DNA from: JAEXNA01 sp041676625
GTDB taxonomy: Bacteria; Vulcanimicrobiota; Xenobia; Xenobiales; JADMJV01
DNA: 64,000 nucleotides
Reading direction: 5' to 3'
Assembly (NCBI GenBank): GCA_041676625.1
Contig: JBAYRN010000002.1
Span: forward strand, 59,700-123,699
Shown here in pieces: positions 32,411 to 40,993 of this stretch. The notes beneath the pieces were generated by a model. It ran no database searches. It worked only from the letters and a program-made list of their open reading frames with translations, and had not been told where the DNA came from. The position numbers and the translations under genes are program-made. The number at the start of each line of letters is the position of its first letter. Within the stretch, counting starts at the first letter, position 1.

Positions 32411-33808
32411 ATGAATTGTAGTAGAGTGCGAAATGGGATGAAAGACGGTGGCAGGTGCCTGGCTCTGTGGGGATTTCTCGCAGGGGTGGCCCAGGCTCAG
32501 ACAGGGGTGGCCAAGACCCTGGCCCCTCATGAAGGTCTTCTTACCGGAGGTGCGGTGGGGCTGTTGCTGATTTTTGTCGGTCTCGGTGCCTGGGAGTACT
32601 TCGATCAAAAAAGAGAATCTCGTTCCTCACTGGATATAGCCAAGCTCGCTGCCGCAGCGGCCAAGAAAAAATCTTCAGGAGGGGCCCCTCCCAGCGGCTC
32701 GCTCTCAGCCGTGGGCATAGGCGGTAAGTCCTTTGCTCCACCGCCCCCCCCGCCGCCTCCGCCGCCCTCGGCTGCCCCCCCGCCACCGCCGCCCCCGCCG
32801 GCAGCATCAACACCGGTTCCTGCCCCTCCGGCGGCTGGGCAGAACCCCTTTTCTCAACCTGCTGCCGCTGCACCCGGTGGTTTCGACCAGGCGGATTCCA
32901 CGGTCGCGTTCACTCCACCCGATGCTGGGAGTAGTGGCGGCTGGGCCGATCTTCTCCAACGAGTTCGGGCAGGAGAGCCTGAGGCGGCAAGCTTTGGAGA
33001 GACCCCTCCTCCCTCGACGGAAGAAGCAGGTCTCTCATCCAGCCCCTTTGGTAACCCCACGAATTTGCCTGGCTCTTTGCCCCCCTCGGGAGGCGGTGAG
33101 CCCAGTGGATTGATTTCTCCGGTTGCTCCCCCGGTCGAATCGGCGGCCTCTTCCGAGGCCTGGGAAGCGCTCTTGAAGCGCACCACCGGCGGTGGCGATA
33201 TGGATCGGCCGCCGACTAAAGATTCGGACCGGATCCAACTCGGCGGTGATCCCCAGGGTTTCTCTATTCCTGGGGCTGTTCCGCCCGCTTCCGACGGAGG
33301 GTTTTCCTTGCCTCCTTCCCAGGCACCATCGACTCCTCCAGGCTTTCAATTGCCGGGGTCTGCTCCTCCCAGCCCACCGGTCAATCCGGGGTTCAAGCTA
33401 CCGGAGCCCGGGGCGACACCGCCTCCGGCGGCCTCACCATTTGCTTTACCGGCCGCCTCGGCCGAGCCACCCGGACCAGCGGCGGGACCCCCTTCCTTTA
33501 AGCTGCCGGATTCTCCGGGGGCTCCCAGTGGGTTTCAGCTACCGGGTCAATCGGAGCCGAACCCCTTTGCCGGCGGTTTCGGAGGAGGGCTTGACGACTC
33601 TTCGAGCACATTACCGCTTTCCGACATGTTTTCGAACGCGGGAGGCTCCCCCCCATCGTTCCAGATGCCGGGTTCCGGCACTCCAGCCCCCTCGAGTCCT
33701 TTTGAGTTCCCAGGCGGGGACGATCCCCATGGGAGGACGATCTCTCTCGATTTCTCTCAGGGAGTAGGTCAGACGCCGCCGCCGCCTAGCCCGAAGACGG
33801 AAGGTTAG
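32411..33808 (+). CDS. Membrane-anchored proline-rich protein with FxLP repeats
   Basis: A 465-residue protein of no family I know. It has a short signal-like segment (16-29, ending AQAQ) and one membrane helix at about 43-61 (LLTGGAVGLLLIFVGLGAW), then a basic Lys/Ala patch. Runs of ten and eight prolines follow, and the rest is disordered and Pro/Gly/Ser rich. Two short helices, WADLLQRVRAGE and WEALLKRTTGGG, look like repeated docking motifs. About nine F-x-(L/I/M/F)-P motifs (GFQLPG, GFKLPE, SFKLPD, SFQMPG) are spread over the last 220 residues. It begins 2 bases after the second giant. Membrane anchoring of a cytoplasmic complex is my inference. Confidence 0.65.
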   Translation: MNCSRVRNGMKDGGRCLALWGFLAGVAQAQTGVAKTLAPHEGLLTGGAVGLLLIFVGLGAWEYFDQKRESRSSLDIAKLAAAAAKKKSSGGAPPSGSLSAVGIGGKSFAPPPPPPPPPPSAAPPPPPPPPAASTPVPAPPAAGQNPFSQPAAAAPGGFDQADSTVAFTPPDAGSSGGWADLLQRVRAGEPEAASFGETPPPSTEEAGLSSSPFGNPTNLPGSLPPSGGGEPSGLISPVAPPVESAASSEAWEALLKRTTGGGDMDRPPTKDSDRIQLGGDPQGFSIPGAVPPASDGGFSLPPSQAPSTPPGFQLPGSAPPSPPVNPGFKLPEPGATPPPAASPFALPAASAEPPGPAAGPPSFKLPDSPGAPSGFQLPGQSEPNPFAGGFGGGLDDSSSTLPLSDMFSNAGGSPPSFQMPGSGTPAPSSPFEFPGGDDPHGRTISLDFSQGVGQTPPPPSPKTEG

Positions 33809-33815
33809 TCTTAGA

Positions 33816-34742
33816 TTGAAGACTTCAGTGAGTTCAGGAAGAGATCTTCTTTTACCGGTTGGGAATCCACTTCTGGAGAATGTTACGTTACCGGTCCAAG
33901 ACGTCGAGACGATGCTAGAGAATTTGCTGGCGGACCGTTTCGCGGGTTTTGTTCAGTTGCGCTTGGCCGGAGGGGTGTCGGGGTTTTTCATCCTCCGGGA
34001 CGGTAATATCTTGCGGGCTTTGGAAGCGACATCCCGGAGCCCATTGACGGCCCGCTTACCGGCGCGTATCTATGGATTGATGCACCAGAAGCCCACGGCA
34101 GAAGTCTCGGTCTATGTATTGGCCGAATCGATGGTGAGTATCTATTGTTCCTCCTTTGCTTTCAACACTATCATGGCCGATAAGAAGATCGAGCGAAAAG
34201 AGTTGAAACGGGTCATCAGTAATCTCGAAGATAAGCGTCAAACTGGTTTCATGAGGGTTGCCGGGCCCAAAGGCTTGGTTCACTTGCTGTTTGACGAAGG
34301 GGATTTCGTCATCGAGCGGTTCGCCGAGAGCTTTGGTGAAATCGTCTGCGGGCCCGCTCAGGTGAGCGCAGTCCTGGACTACGTCCACGAAAACGGTTCC
34401 CGGGTCCTGATTCGGGCCGCGGAGGCCGCGGAGGTTGCCAAGCAGACCGATGCGGTCAACGATGACCTGGGACGCATCCGGCAATTGACGCTGAAGAAGG
34501 CCTCGGCACTTTTCCGCTCGGCCGAGGAAGTGAAACTCTCCGAAGAAGTCTTGAGAGACTGGGGACTCGATGCCAAGTCCCAGTTCGAGGTGGAACTGGA
34601 AACCGCCGATGGCAGGATGCATAAGTACAAATGCCGGTCGGGATCCAGTCGGTTGGGCAATAGGGTCGAGGTTCATTCCAACATGCTAAAAGATATGAAC
34701 GTCGATGACGGCGACCTGGTTAATATCAGGCCGATTCTGTAG
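33816..34742 (+). CDS. DUF4388/PATAN-like regulatory protein
   Basis: A 308-residue cytoplasmic protein. Residues 25-110 (MLENLLADRFAGFVQLRLAG, SGFFILRDGNILRALEA) and 125-205 (NLEDKRQTGFMRVAGPKG, VHLLFDEGDFVIERFAE) read as two copies of the DUF4388/PATAN-like domain found beside response regulators. The C-terminal 65 residues (VELETADGRMHKYKCRSG, NMLKDMNVDDGDLVNIRPI) look like a small beta-barrel. The start could be TTG 33816 or GTG 33828; the latter has GAAG closer by. Its place before Roadblock and response-regulator genes supports a signalling role. Confidence 0.55.
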   Translation: MKTSVSSGRDLLLPVGNPLLENVTLPVQDVETMLENLLADRFAGFVQLRLAGGVSGFFILRDGNILRALEATSRSPLTARLPARIYGLMHQKPTAEVSVYVLAESMVSIYCSSFAFNTIMADKKIERKELKRVISNLEDKRQTGFMRVAGPKGLVHLLFDEGDFVIERFAESFGEIVCGPAQVSAVLDYVHENGSRVLIRAAEAAEVAKQTDAVNDDLGRIRQLTLKKASALFRSAEEVKLSEEVLRDWGLDAKSQFEVELETADGRMHKYKCRSGSSRLGNRVEVHSNMLKDMNVDDGDLVNIRPIL

Positions 34743-34755
34743 GAGAGAATATTTC

Positions 34756-35121
34756 GTGGCAGACCTGGACCAGATACTAGAAAATTTTTGTCAATTGGAT
34801 CACGTCTATGGGGCGGCGGTCTTCGACGCCAACGGATTTGTGATCGAGAAATACTTCCGGGAAGAGAATGAGAATGAAACGGATCCTCTGGCCGAAGTGA
34901 TATTGCGAAGTCTGCAGGCCGGAATGCAGATCGCCGAGGAGTTGGGCAAAGCGCCTCTGACTCAGCAGTACCTGGAGTTTGAAGAGAAGCAGATCACCGC
35001 CGAAGTCGTGGGTGAGAACTTCGTCCTGGTGGTCCTGGCAGGGTCCGGTGCCAATCTGGGCCGAGTCAGGCTTGAGATCCGAAGGAATCGTGGGGCGGTC
35101 GAGAGGTTGTTGGCAGTATGA
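34756..35121 (+). CDS. Roadblock/LC7-domain protein (MglB-like)
   Basis: A 121-residue single-domain protein with the Roadblock/LC7 pattern: LDQILENFCQLDHVYGAAVFDANGFVI, a central helix LAEVILRSLQAGMQIAEELG and strands ITAEVVGENFVLVVLAGSGANLGRVRLEI. Proteins of this fold include MglB, the GAP of the polarity GTPase MglA. No MglA-type GTPase is present in the window. GTG 34756 has AGGAGAG upstream; a start further upstream would overlap the previous gene. It overlaps the response regulator by 4 bases. Confidence 0.8.
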   Translation: MADLDQILENFCQLDHVYGAAVFDANGFVIEKYFREENENETDPLAEVILRSLQAGMQIAEELGKAPLTQQYLEFEEKQITAEVVGENFVLVVLAGSGANLGRVRLEIRRNRGAVERLLAV

Positions 35122-35495
35122 GTAAGACGATTCTGCTGGTTGATGATGAACCGCACGTCCTTGAGGTTCTCAGGGTCACGTTAGAGGATCTGGGTTTTAG
35201 ATTGTTGGAAGCCCAGGACGGGCCGGGAGCGCTGGCCATGGCAAAATCCGAGAGCCCGGACCTGGTGGTTCTCGACGTGATGTTGCCCTCCATGAGTGGC
35301 CTGGAGGTTTGTCGTGCCTTAAAGCAGTCGACGGATACTGTCGGCACACCGGTGATCATGCTGACCGCACGGAGCGGAGAAGAGGATGCCCAGGCCGGTT
35401 ATGAAGCGGGCGCGGACCGATACCTCACGAAGCCTTTCAGCCCCCTCACTCTGCTCACTGAAGTAGTGAAGCTCTTGAATATGGAACTCGCCTGA
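35118..35495 (+). CDS. Single-domain response regulator (CheY-like)
   Basis: A 125-residue receiver domain with no output domain. The acidic pair is DD at 9-10, the phospho-acceptor is Asp53 (VVLDVMLPS), the switch Thr is in MLTAR near 83 and the conserved Lys is Lys105 (YLTKPFSP). The histidine kinase 13 bases downstream is the natural partner. As for CheY, PilG or PilH, output is expected through protein binding; the Roadblock or TPR proteins next to it are candidates. Confidence 0.93.
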   Translation: MSKTILLVDDEPHVLEVLRVTLEDLGFRLLEAQDGPGALAMAKSESPDLVVLDVMLPSMSGLEVCRALKQSTDTVGTPVIMLTARSGEEDAQAGYEAGADRYLTKPFSPLTLLTEVVKLLNMELA

Positions 35496-35508
35496 GCGTA
35501 TCCACTGG

Positions 35509-37041
35509 GTGACTACTTCGCAGCCCATCGAAAAGAGTCGAACAAAGGGACAACTCGCTGCTCTTTATAGGATCTCTCGGGCCTTGAATAGCGCTCTTGA
35601 GGTCCACGATGTCCTGCAAACCATGCTGGATATGGTGCTGGAGATTTTTCAGGCCGACGCCGGCTCAGTCATGCTGGAGCGCGACGGTTTTCTCACCATC
35701 AACGTCTCCCGAGGCCTGGACCCTGAGATCGTGGAAAAGACCCGGCAAAAGCTGGGCACCGGCATCGCCGGGTGGGTAGCGGCTACGGGAGAGGCTCTCC
35801 ACCTGGATGGCAAGGTGGAGGACCCCAGGTTCGATATGGTGGTGGAGCGGGGAGACTCGATCGCCTCCTCCCTGTCGGTGCCGATTTCGATCGAAGGTAG
35901 CGTAGCCGGGGTGTTGATGATCAGGCGGGTCGGTGAGCGCCGATTTGACCCAGGGGATCTGGCTTTCCTGGTCAGCGTGGGAGACCTGGCTGCAGTCGCT
36001 CTCCAGAAGGCCCGCCTGTTTCAGGCTGAACGTCGCCAGCGACGCTTGCTGGAACTGGGCAACCAGAAGCTGACCGCGACCTTTTCTTCGATGGCCGATG
36101 GTGTGGTGGTCCTGGACCAGTCCCATCAGGTCTTGAGCTGCAACGTGGTTGCCCGAAGGTTCATGAAGCCCATTTGTAGCGATAGCTACGAACAGTTGGG
36201 GGCTACTCTCGCCCAGATGGTAGAACGGGGACAGTTAGAGTTCAACTCCGGTGAAAGGGTTCTTAAGATCGTACCCACGCCGTTGGTGGTGGAAGGAGAG
36301 GAGAGCGGCTCGGTGCTACTGTTGCGAGATGAGACGGCCAGTCGGGAACTCGATCGAATGAAATCCGAGTTTCTTTCCATGATAAGTCACGAATTAAAAA
36401 CTCCGATCACCACCATCTCGGCCTTCCTGGAACTGCTCTTGCATCGGGAATTTCCCAGGGAACGCTTGACTCATTTTTTGGGAATTTGCGCTGATGAGTC
36501 GAGGCGCTTACAATCTCTCATTGATCAGTTGTTGAACCTCACGCGATTGGAAGCCGGGCGATTCGTGCTGGAAGAGCAAGACCTGGATTTCGGCAAACTT
36601 GTCAAAGACTGCATTCCCGCCTTTGCCGAGACCAACCCGGACCATGAATTTCTGGTGCAAGAGCCTTTCCCGAGCCCGATCCTTAGAGTCGATCCCACTC
36701 TGATCAGCCAAGCGGTGACCAACCTGCTTTCCAATGCGGTCAAGTATTCGCCAGGCGGGGGAAAGGTCGCCCTTAGTTTAAAGGAACTCCCCGAGGCTGT
36801 GGTCCTTTCGGTGAAAGACGAGGGGGTCGGCATCGAGGCCGAGAAGTTAGCGCTGGTGTTCGAAAAATTTTTCAGAGCAGACAACTCTTTGACCAGAGCC
36901 ACGGGAGGCACCGGGCTTGGTCTGGCCAACGTAAAGCATATCGCCCTGGCCCACGGGGGGAGCGTGTGGGCGGAGAGCACCCCGGGTAGCGGGAGTACCT
37001 TTTTTCTGGAGCTACCTAAACAAGTTGGAGGCAAACCATGA
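35509..37041 (+). CDS. Soluble GAF-PAS sensor histidine kinase
   Basis: A 510-residue kinase without membrane segments. A GAF domain lies at about 20-165 (LQTMLDMVLEIFQADAGSVML, GTGIAGWVAATGEAL), a PAS-like domain at about 180-275 and HisKA with His294 in MISHELKTPI. HATPase_c follows, with the N box ISQAVTNLLSNAVKYS, G1 VKDEGVGIEAEK, F box FEKFFRAD and G2 GTGLGLANVKHI. It starts with GTG at 35509. The response regulator lies directly upstream and the TPR-Roadblock protein overlaps its stop by 4 bases, so all three are co-translated. Confidence 0.95.
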   Translation: MTTSQPIEKSRTKGQLAALYRISRALNSALEVHDVLQTMLDMVLEIFQADAGSVMLERDGFLTINVSRGLDPEIVEKTRQKLGTGIAGWVAATGEALHLDGKVEDPRFDMVVERGDSIASSLSVPISIEGSVAGVLMIRRVGERRFDPGDLAFLVSVGDLAAVALQKARLFQAERRQRRLLELGNQKLTATFSSMADGVVVLDQSHQVLSCNVVARRFMKPICSDSYEQLGATLAQMVERGQLEFNSGERVLKIVPTPLVVEGEESGSVLLLRDETASRELDRMKSEFLSMISHELKTPITTISAFLELLLHREFPRERLTHFLGICADESRRLQSLIDQLLNLTRLEAGRFVLEEQDLDFGKLVKDCIPAFAETNPDHEFLVQEPFPSPILRVDPTLISQAVTNLLSNAVKYSPGGGKVALSLKELPEAVVLSVKDEGVGIEAEKLALVFEKFFRADNSLTRATGGTGLGLANVKHIALAHGGSVWAESTPGSGSTFFLELPKQVGGKP

Positions 37042-38882
37042 ACGTAGAGCAGTTGACCACATTGGAGCATAAGATCGGGCGCTTCTCCGACATTCTCGAG
37101 CAAAAGCCGGGAGACGGCCTGACGGTCCTGGCCCTGGCCGAAGCCTCCTTTCGGCGGGGGTTGCGCTTAGAGGCCCTTACCGCTTACCAGGCTGTCACCA
37201 GGGAAAAGCCGGTGCCGGAGGCTCACCTGGCGGTTGCCGAGATTTACTCTCAACAGGGCATGCTCAACGAAGCCTACGGAGAGTTGGCCAAGCTTTTTGA
37301 GGTCGATCCGGAGAACGTGGAAGCCAGATTGCTGGCTCACATCCTGACCGAAGAGGTCGATCCCCCGAGTGCGGTAGCCGAGATGCTGAATCAGCCCACC
37401 TCCGACGAGGCTTTCGACGAGGCCCGATTGCGCCTTCAGATCCAATTGACCATTCACAATCGAGAGCTTCAGGAACGGACTCGCAACGTGACTCTGGATC
37501 CCGGGGTCGTGGTCAATGAATATTACGTGGAAGAGGCCAAGAAAAAGCTTCTGGAAGTTCAAGAGTTGCTGCGGAAGCTGGAAGAGCTGCGAGCTCACAA
37601 CGAGCAACTCAGATTTGCTCCCCGCCCCGACCCCGTGTCCGCTCGACCAGTCATTGAGGAGAGCGTCCCATCGCTCAGTCCGATCGGAGAGTTCGCTCAG
37701 GAACCGGAAGCCTATTCTGAACCTGCCATAGAGTTGACCCTGGACGACTCTCAGCCTCTGGTGAGCGATCCTGTGTTCGTTCCTGAGCCCGTCGGGCATC
37801 AGGCGGAGCCTTACCTGGAAGTTCCCGAGCCCGTTATTGCGGTGGAGCCTCCGGTTATGGAGTCAACCGAGTTGGAGGTGCAGATTCCGGAGCCAATCGC
37901 CCTGGAAGAAACTCCTTCTTTGGAATCGCAGGGCCCGGTCGAGACCGAAACTTATTCCTCAGCAGAAGAGGTCCAACAGGATTGGTCCATTCCGGCCTCC
38001 GCGGTTTCCGTGGAGGACGACCACCCGGAGCCCATTTCTGAGGAGCAAGCAGTCGCGCCTCCTGTGCCGGAACCCGTCGTCGAGTTTACCTCGACCGTGG
38101 AGCCGGACCTGCCCGATCCCATGGAAGCTTTTGAGTCTATTTCGGGCGAGACTCCAGAACCTTCCATGACCTTGGAGTCTATCCCGGCAGATTTGCCTGA
38201 AGTGGGAGAAGACGGGATCCACCTATCGTTGGTGGCGGATCCGAGCTATACCATGCCCCTCGATGCCGACCTCGGAAGTGAACTTGTGGAGGAGGCCAGG
38301 ACTGAATACCAGGACCTTGAAACACTCACCCCGGTCGTTTCTGAAGCGGATGAATCGGCTCAGGATCCCGGGCCTGAACCGATCCCACAGCCGGTGTTGG
38401 AATCCATTGAGCAATCCGTTGAGGAGCCCATTGAAGAACCCCTCGTAGACCCGGTCGAAGAGCCGTATTCGGGGAAGCCCTCCAGCCAGGAAGGTTTGGC
38501 CGCCCGCCAGGCCTATTACGAGTCGAAAGCCGGTGAACTGGGCAAACTTACCGGGGCACTGGCTCGCACCCGGGGTGTGACATCGATTTTTCTGGTCTCT
38601 CGAGAGGGTATTACTATCGATTCCGTGGCCCAAGACGAGGTCTCCGAGCAAAGGATCGGAGAACTGGTCAAGGAGAGCTTCGAGTTTTTGCTGGCTTACG
38701 CCGCGTCACCCACCTACTGGGTGCTCGAGTGCACCGGAGGTATCTTCGTCATGCAGACTCTGGATGCCCGTCACGTCCTGATCGCCGTGGGTCAAGCCGG
38801 TGCCAACTTCGGTGCTCTCCGGTACAGTATGGATAGGGCCAAAGAGAAGTTCGCTCTCATTCTGGACAACGTGCCGGCTTGA
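37038..38882 (+). CDS. TPR - acidic linker - Roadblock/LC7 protein
   Basis: A 614-residue protein in three parts. Residues 1-110 are TPR-like (LALAEASFRRGLRLEALTAY, YSQQGMLNEAYGELAKLFEV). Residues 155-200 are a coiled coil (EEAKKKLLEVQELLRKLEEL). Residues 200-475 are an acidic Pro/Glu/Val-rich disordered linker with many EP and PEP steps. Residues 485-614 are a Roadblock/LC7 domain (GALARTRGVTSIFLVSREG, ILVAVGQAG-like ending). It is the second Roadblock domain in the cluster and could pair with the small one at 34756. The start overlaps the kinase stop. Confidence 0.8.
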   Translation: MNVEQLTTLEHKIGRFSDILEQKPGDGLTVLALAEASFRRGLRLEALTAYQAVTREKPVPEAHLAVAEIYSQQGMLNEAYGELAKLFEVDPENVEARLLAHILTEEVDPPSAVAEMLNQPTSDEAFDEARLRLQIQLTIHNRELQERTRNVTLDPGVVVNEYYVEEAKKKLLEVQELLRKLEELRAHNEQLRFAPRPDPVSARPVIEESVPSLSPIGEFAQEPEAYSEPAIELTLDDSQPLVSDPVFVPEPVGHQAEPYLEVPEPVIAVEPPVMESTELEVQIPEPIALEETPSLESQGPVETETYSSAEEVQQDWSIPASAVSVEDDHPEPISEEQAVAPPVPEPVVEFTSTVEPDLPDPMEAFESISGETPEPSMTLESIPADLPEVGEDGIHLSLVADPSYTMPLDADLGSELVEEARTEYQDLETLTPVVSEADESAQDPGPEPIPQPVLESIEQSVEEPIEEPLVDPVEEPYSGKPSSQEGLAARQAYYESKAGELGKLTGALARTRGVTSIFLVSREGITIDSVAQDEVSEQRIGELVKESFEFLLAYAASPTYWVLECTGGIFVMQTLDARHVLIAVGQAGANFGALRYSMDRAKEKFALILDNVPA

Positions 38883-38896
38883 ACGTTTAGGGCCTG

Positions 38897-40993
38897 TTGA
38901 AAGCCTTGACGACGCTCCTCGTTCGTATTCGTGATGGGGGGCTTCATTGTGTTCTCTTTCTCCTTATCACTTTTCCGGTGTTAGTGGTGATTCGAGATTT
39001 TGTGGCTTTCTTCAGCCAGGACCCCGGGTGGTCCCCCTTCTTAAGCTTCGTTGATGCCGGAGCACAGCGTTCACTTTCCAGGTCCCTGCTTCGTCTGCTC
39101 CTGACGGGGGGATGTCTTCTGGGTCTGCTCTTGCCATTGGGCCGACCGGTAAACCGGGGAAGAGTCCCGTGGGCCGGGCTTTTCTTGTTGTCAGGCCTGA
39201 TTTCTACGGCCCTGTCCAAGCGCGGCTATGCGGCGGAAACGGAATGGGAGATCTGGGCTTTGCTGGTCCTGTTCGTGATCCTTGTTCGCCGGACCAGAGT
39301 GGAAGGTCTGAAGCTCACCGCACTGTGGGCTCTCTACACGGTCTGCGCCGGGGTCTGTCTGCACGCACTCTGGATCGCCGTGCCGGTCACTGAGCATCGT
39401 CTGGGTGGAGTTTTTCACCACGCCAACGCCCTGAGCACCTGGACGATCGTCGCTTTGCCCTTCCTGTTTCAGCGGGCGGCCTCTGCCGTACCGGACCGAT
39501 ATCTTGCCAGTTTTCTTGCCGGGGCCGTGCTCACCGTTCAACTCTGGGCGGGCTCTTTGACAGGAGCGTGCATTCTCACGGGCTTTTTGGTGTCCTGGCT
39601 ACTCCGGGAACGGTCTTTCCCCACCCGCTTCGGTGCGAGTGTGGGGGTGGCGGTTCTCCCTGTCGTCTTCAACCTGTCCGGGGAAGCGTTTGCTTTCGTG
39701 GGGTTTCCTCTGCTCGCGTTGTTGCTACTGCTGATTGCGGTGATGAGATTGGAGAGGGAGAATTTCAAAGTCGCCGCTCTGTTTCTCCTATCTCTCACCG
39801 CGGGGGTCGCAATTTTCTCGCTTCTATCCTTTGAAGGTGGAGGACGCGGTAGTCGTGACCGCTCCAATTCCCTGGCCGCGCGTCTGCACTTCTATCAAGC
39901 GGCAGGGCAACTTATAGGAGAAGCGCCCCTGCTGGGTCAGGGCCCGGCCGCCTTTCCCCACGAGTATCCCCGGTACCAGGGTTCGGTTCAGTTCTTCTCC
40001 CGATTTGTCCACTCTCTCCCGTTGGAGTTTCTGTTGGGATGGGGAGTCGTGGGATCGGTCCTGGGGGTGATCGCCATACGGGAATTGCCGATCACAACAG
40101 AGGCGGCCTTTGCTTGGGCGTTCGCTGGTTTTGCTGTTCATTGTCTGAGCGGTGTGCAGAGCCAATTCCCTTATCTCCTGGTGCTGGTGGCGGTGGGATG
40201 GGCCGTAACCGCCCCTTCGCGGGGGGTCACCAGAGCGAACCCTTTTGTGGAACAGGTCTCTCGAATTCTCCTGACTTTCTCCCTGCTGGCCCTGTTGATT
40301 CTGAACTTCTGCCGGCTCTCTGCAGCCATCGATCACGATCTGGCATCCAAGCTTTATCAATCCGGCGAAGAGGATGCTCGAGCCTTCGCCAGGCTGCTCT
40401 TTTCCTCCAGTCTGCTAGCCGAACCCATGAACGGTGAGCACCTCTTGACGGTCGCTCAATTGAAGCTCAAGGAGGGGGACTATGGCGCCGCTCGGGAGTT
40501 GGCCCGGGACGCCATAGCCGGCGACCCCGCCTGGGCAGCACCCCGAAGGGTGAGTCTGCTGGCCGGGCCTGCCCCTGCCGATAGCCGAGAGGTGGCCGAG
40601 GCGATGGCCACCGATCCGATAAACTATCCTGACTTTCACCGACTCGAAGCTGAGGTTCTTTTCGCTCAAGGGGATAGTGCCCGGGCCCTTGAGCGGTTAG
40701 TAAAAAAGAGCGTGGATTATCATCCGTTAATACTCAATGAACTACCTGGCTTCAGGGCCGCGGACCTGGATGAGCAGTTGGTGGAGTTCTGGCTGCTGGT
40801 GGCTATTTTGGAGGAAGCCGAAGGGCGTCCGGATCGGGCCGAATCCGCTTTTCGTCGCTCCCTGTTTCATACCCGGCACTTTCTGTCCCGCTATCAAAAG
40901 ATGGTCAGTTTTACTCGAGAGCGCGATCTACAGACCGGGCCGGTGGTAGGACAGTTGCTAAGCCAGATCACCGAGCAGATCCCAGCAGAGTAA
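38897..40993 (+). CDS. O-antigen ligase/polymerase-like membrane protein with C-terminal TPR region
   Basis: A 698-residue polytopic protein with about 12 membrane helices over the first 460 residues, followed by a soluble tail with TPR-like helices (LTVAQLKLKEGDYGAARELA, LEEAEGRPDRAESAFRRS). The periplasmic motif LIGEAPLLGQGPAAFPHEYP, with a conserved Gly and Arg-rich segment before it, is typical of the Wzy/WaaL/PilO-ligase superfamily. The enzyme could ligate surface glycan to lipid A or to pilin. The start is a TTG at 38897 with poor upstream sequence, so it is uncertain. Its 3' end overlaps the convergent dprA by 36 bases. Confidence 0.75.
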   Translation: MKALTTLLVRIRDGGLHCVLFLLITFPVLVVIRDFVAFFSQDPGWSPFLSFVDAGAQRSLSRSLLRLLLTGGCLLGLLLPLGRPVNRGRVPWAGLFLLSGLISTALSKRGYAAETEWEIWALLVLFVILVRRTRVEGLKLTALWALYTVCAGVCLHALWIAVPVTEHRLGGVFHHANALSTWTIVALPFLFQRAASAVPDRYLASFLAGAVLTVQLWAGSLTGACILTGFLVSWLLRERSFPTRFGASVGVAVLPVVFNLSGEAFAFVGFPLLALLLLLIAVMRLERENFKVAALFLLSLTAGVAIFSLLSFEGGGRGSRDRSNSLAARLHFYQAAGQLIGEAPLLGQGPAAFPHEYPRYQGSVQFFSRFVHSLPLEFLLGWGVVGSVLGVIAIRELPITTEAAFAWAFAGFAVHCLSGVQSQFPYLLVLVAVGWAVTAPSRGVTRANPFVEQVSRILLTFSLLALLILNFCRLSAAIDHDLASKLYQSGEEDARAFARLLFSSSLLAEPMNGEHLLTVAQLKLKEGDYGAARELARDAIAGDPAWAAPRRVSLLAGPAPADSREVAEAMATDPINYPDFHRLEAEVLFAQGDSARALERLVKKSVDYHPLILNELPGFRAADLDEQLVEFWLLVAILEEAEGRPDRAESAFRRSLFHTRHFLSRYQKMVSFTRERDLQTGPVVGQLLSQITEQIPAE

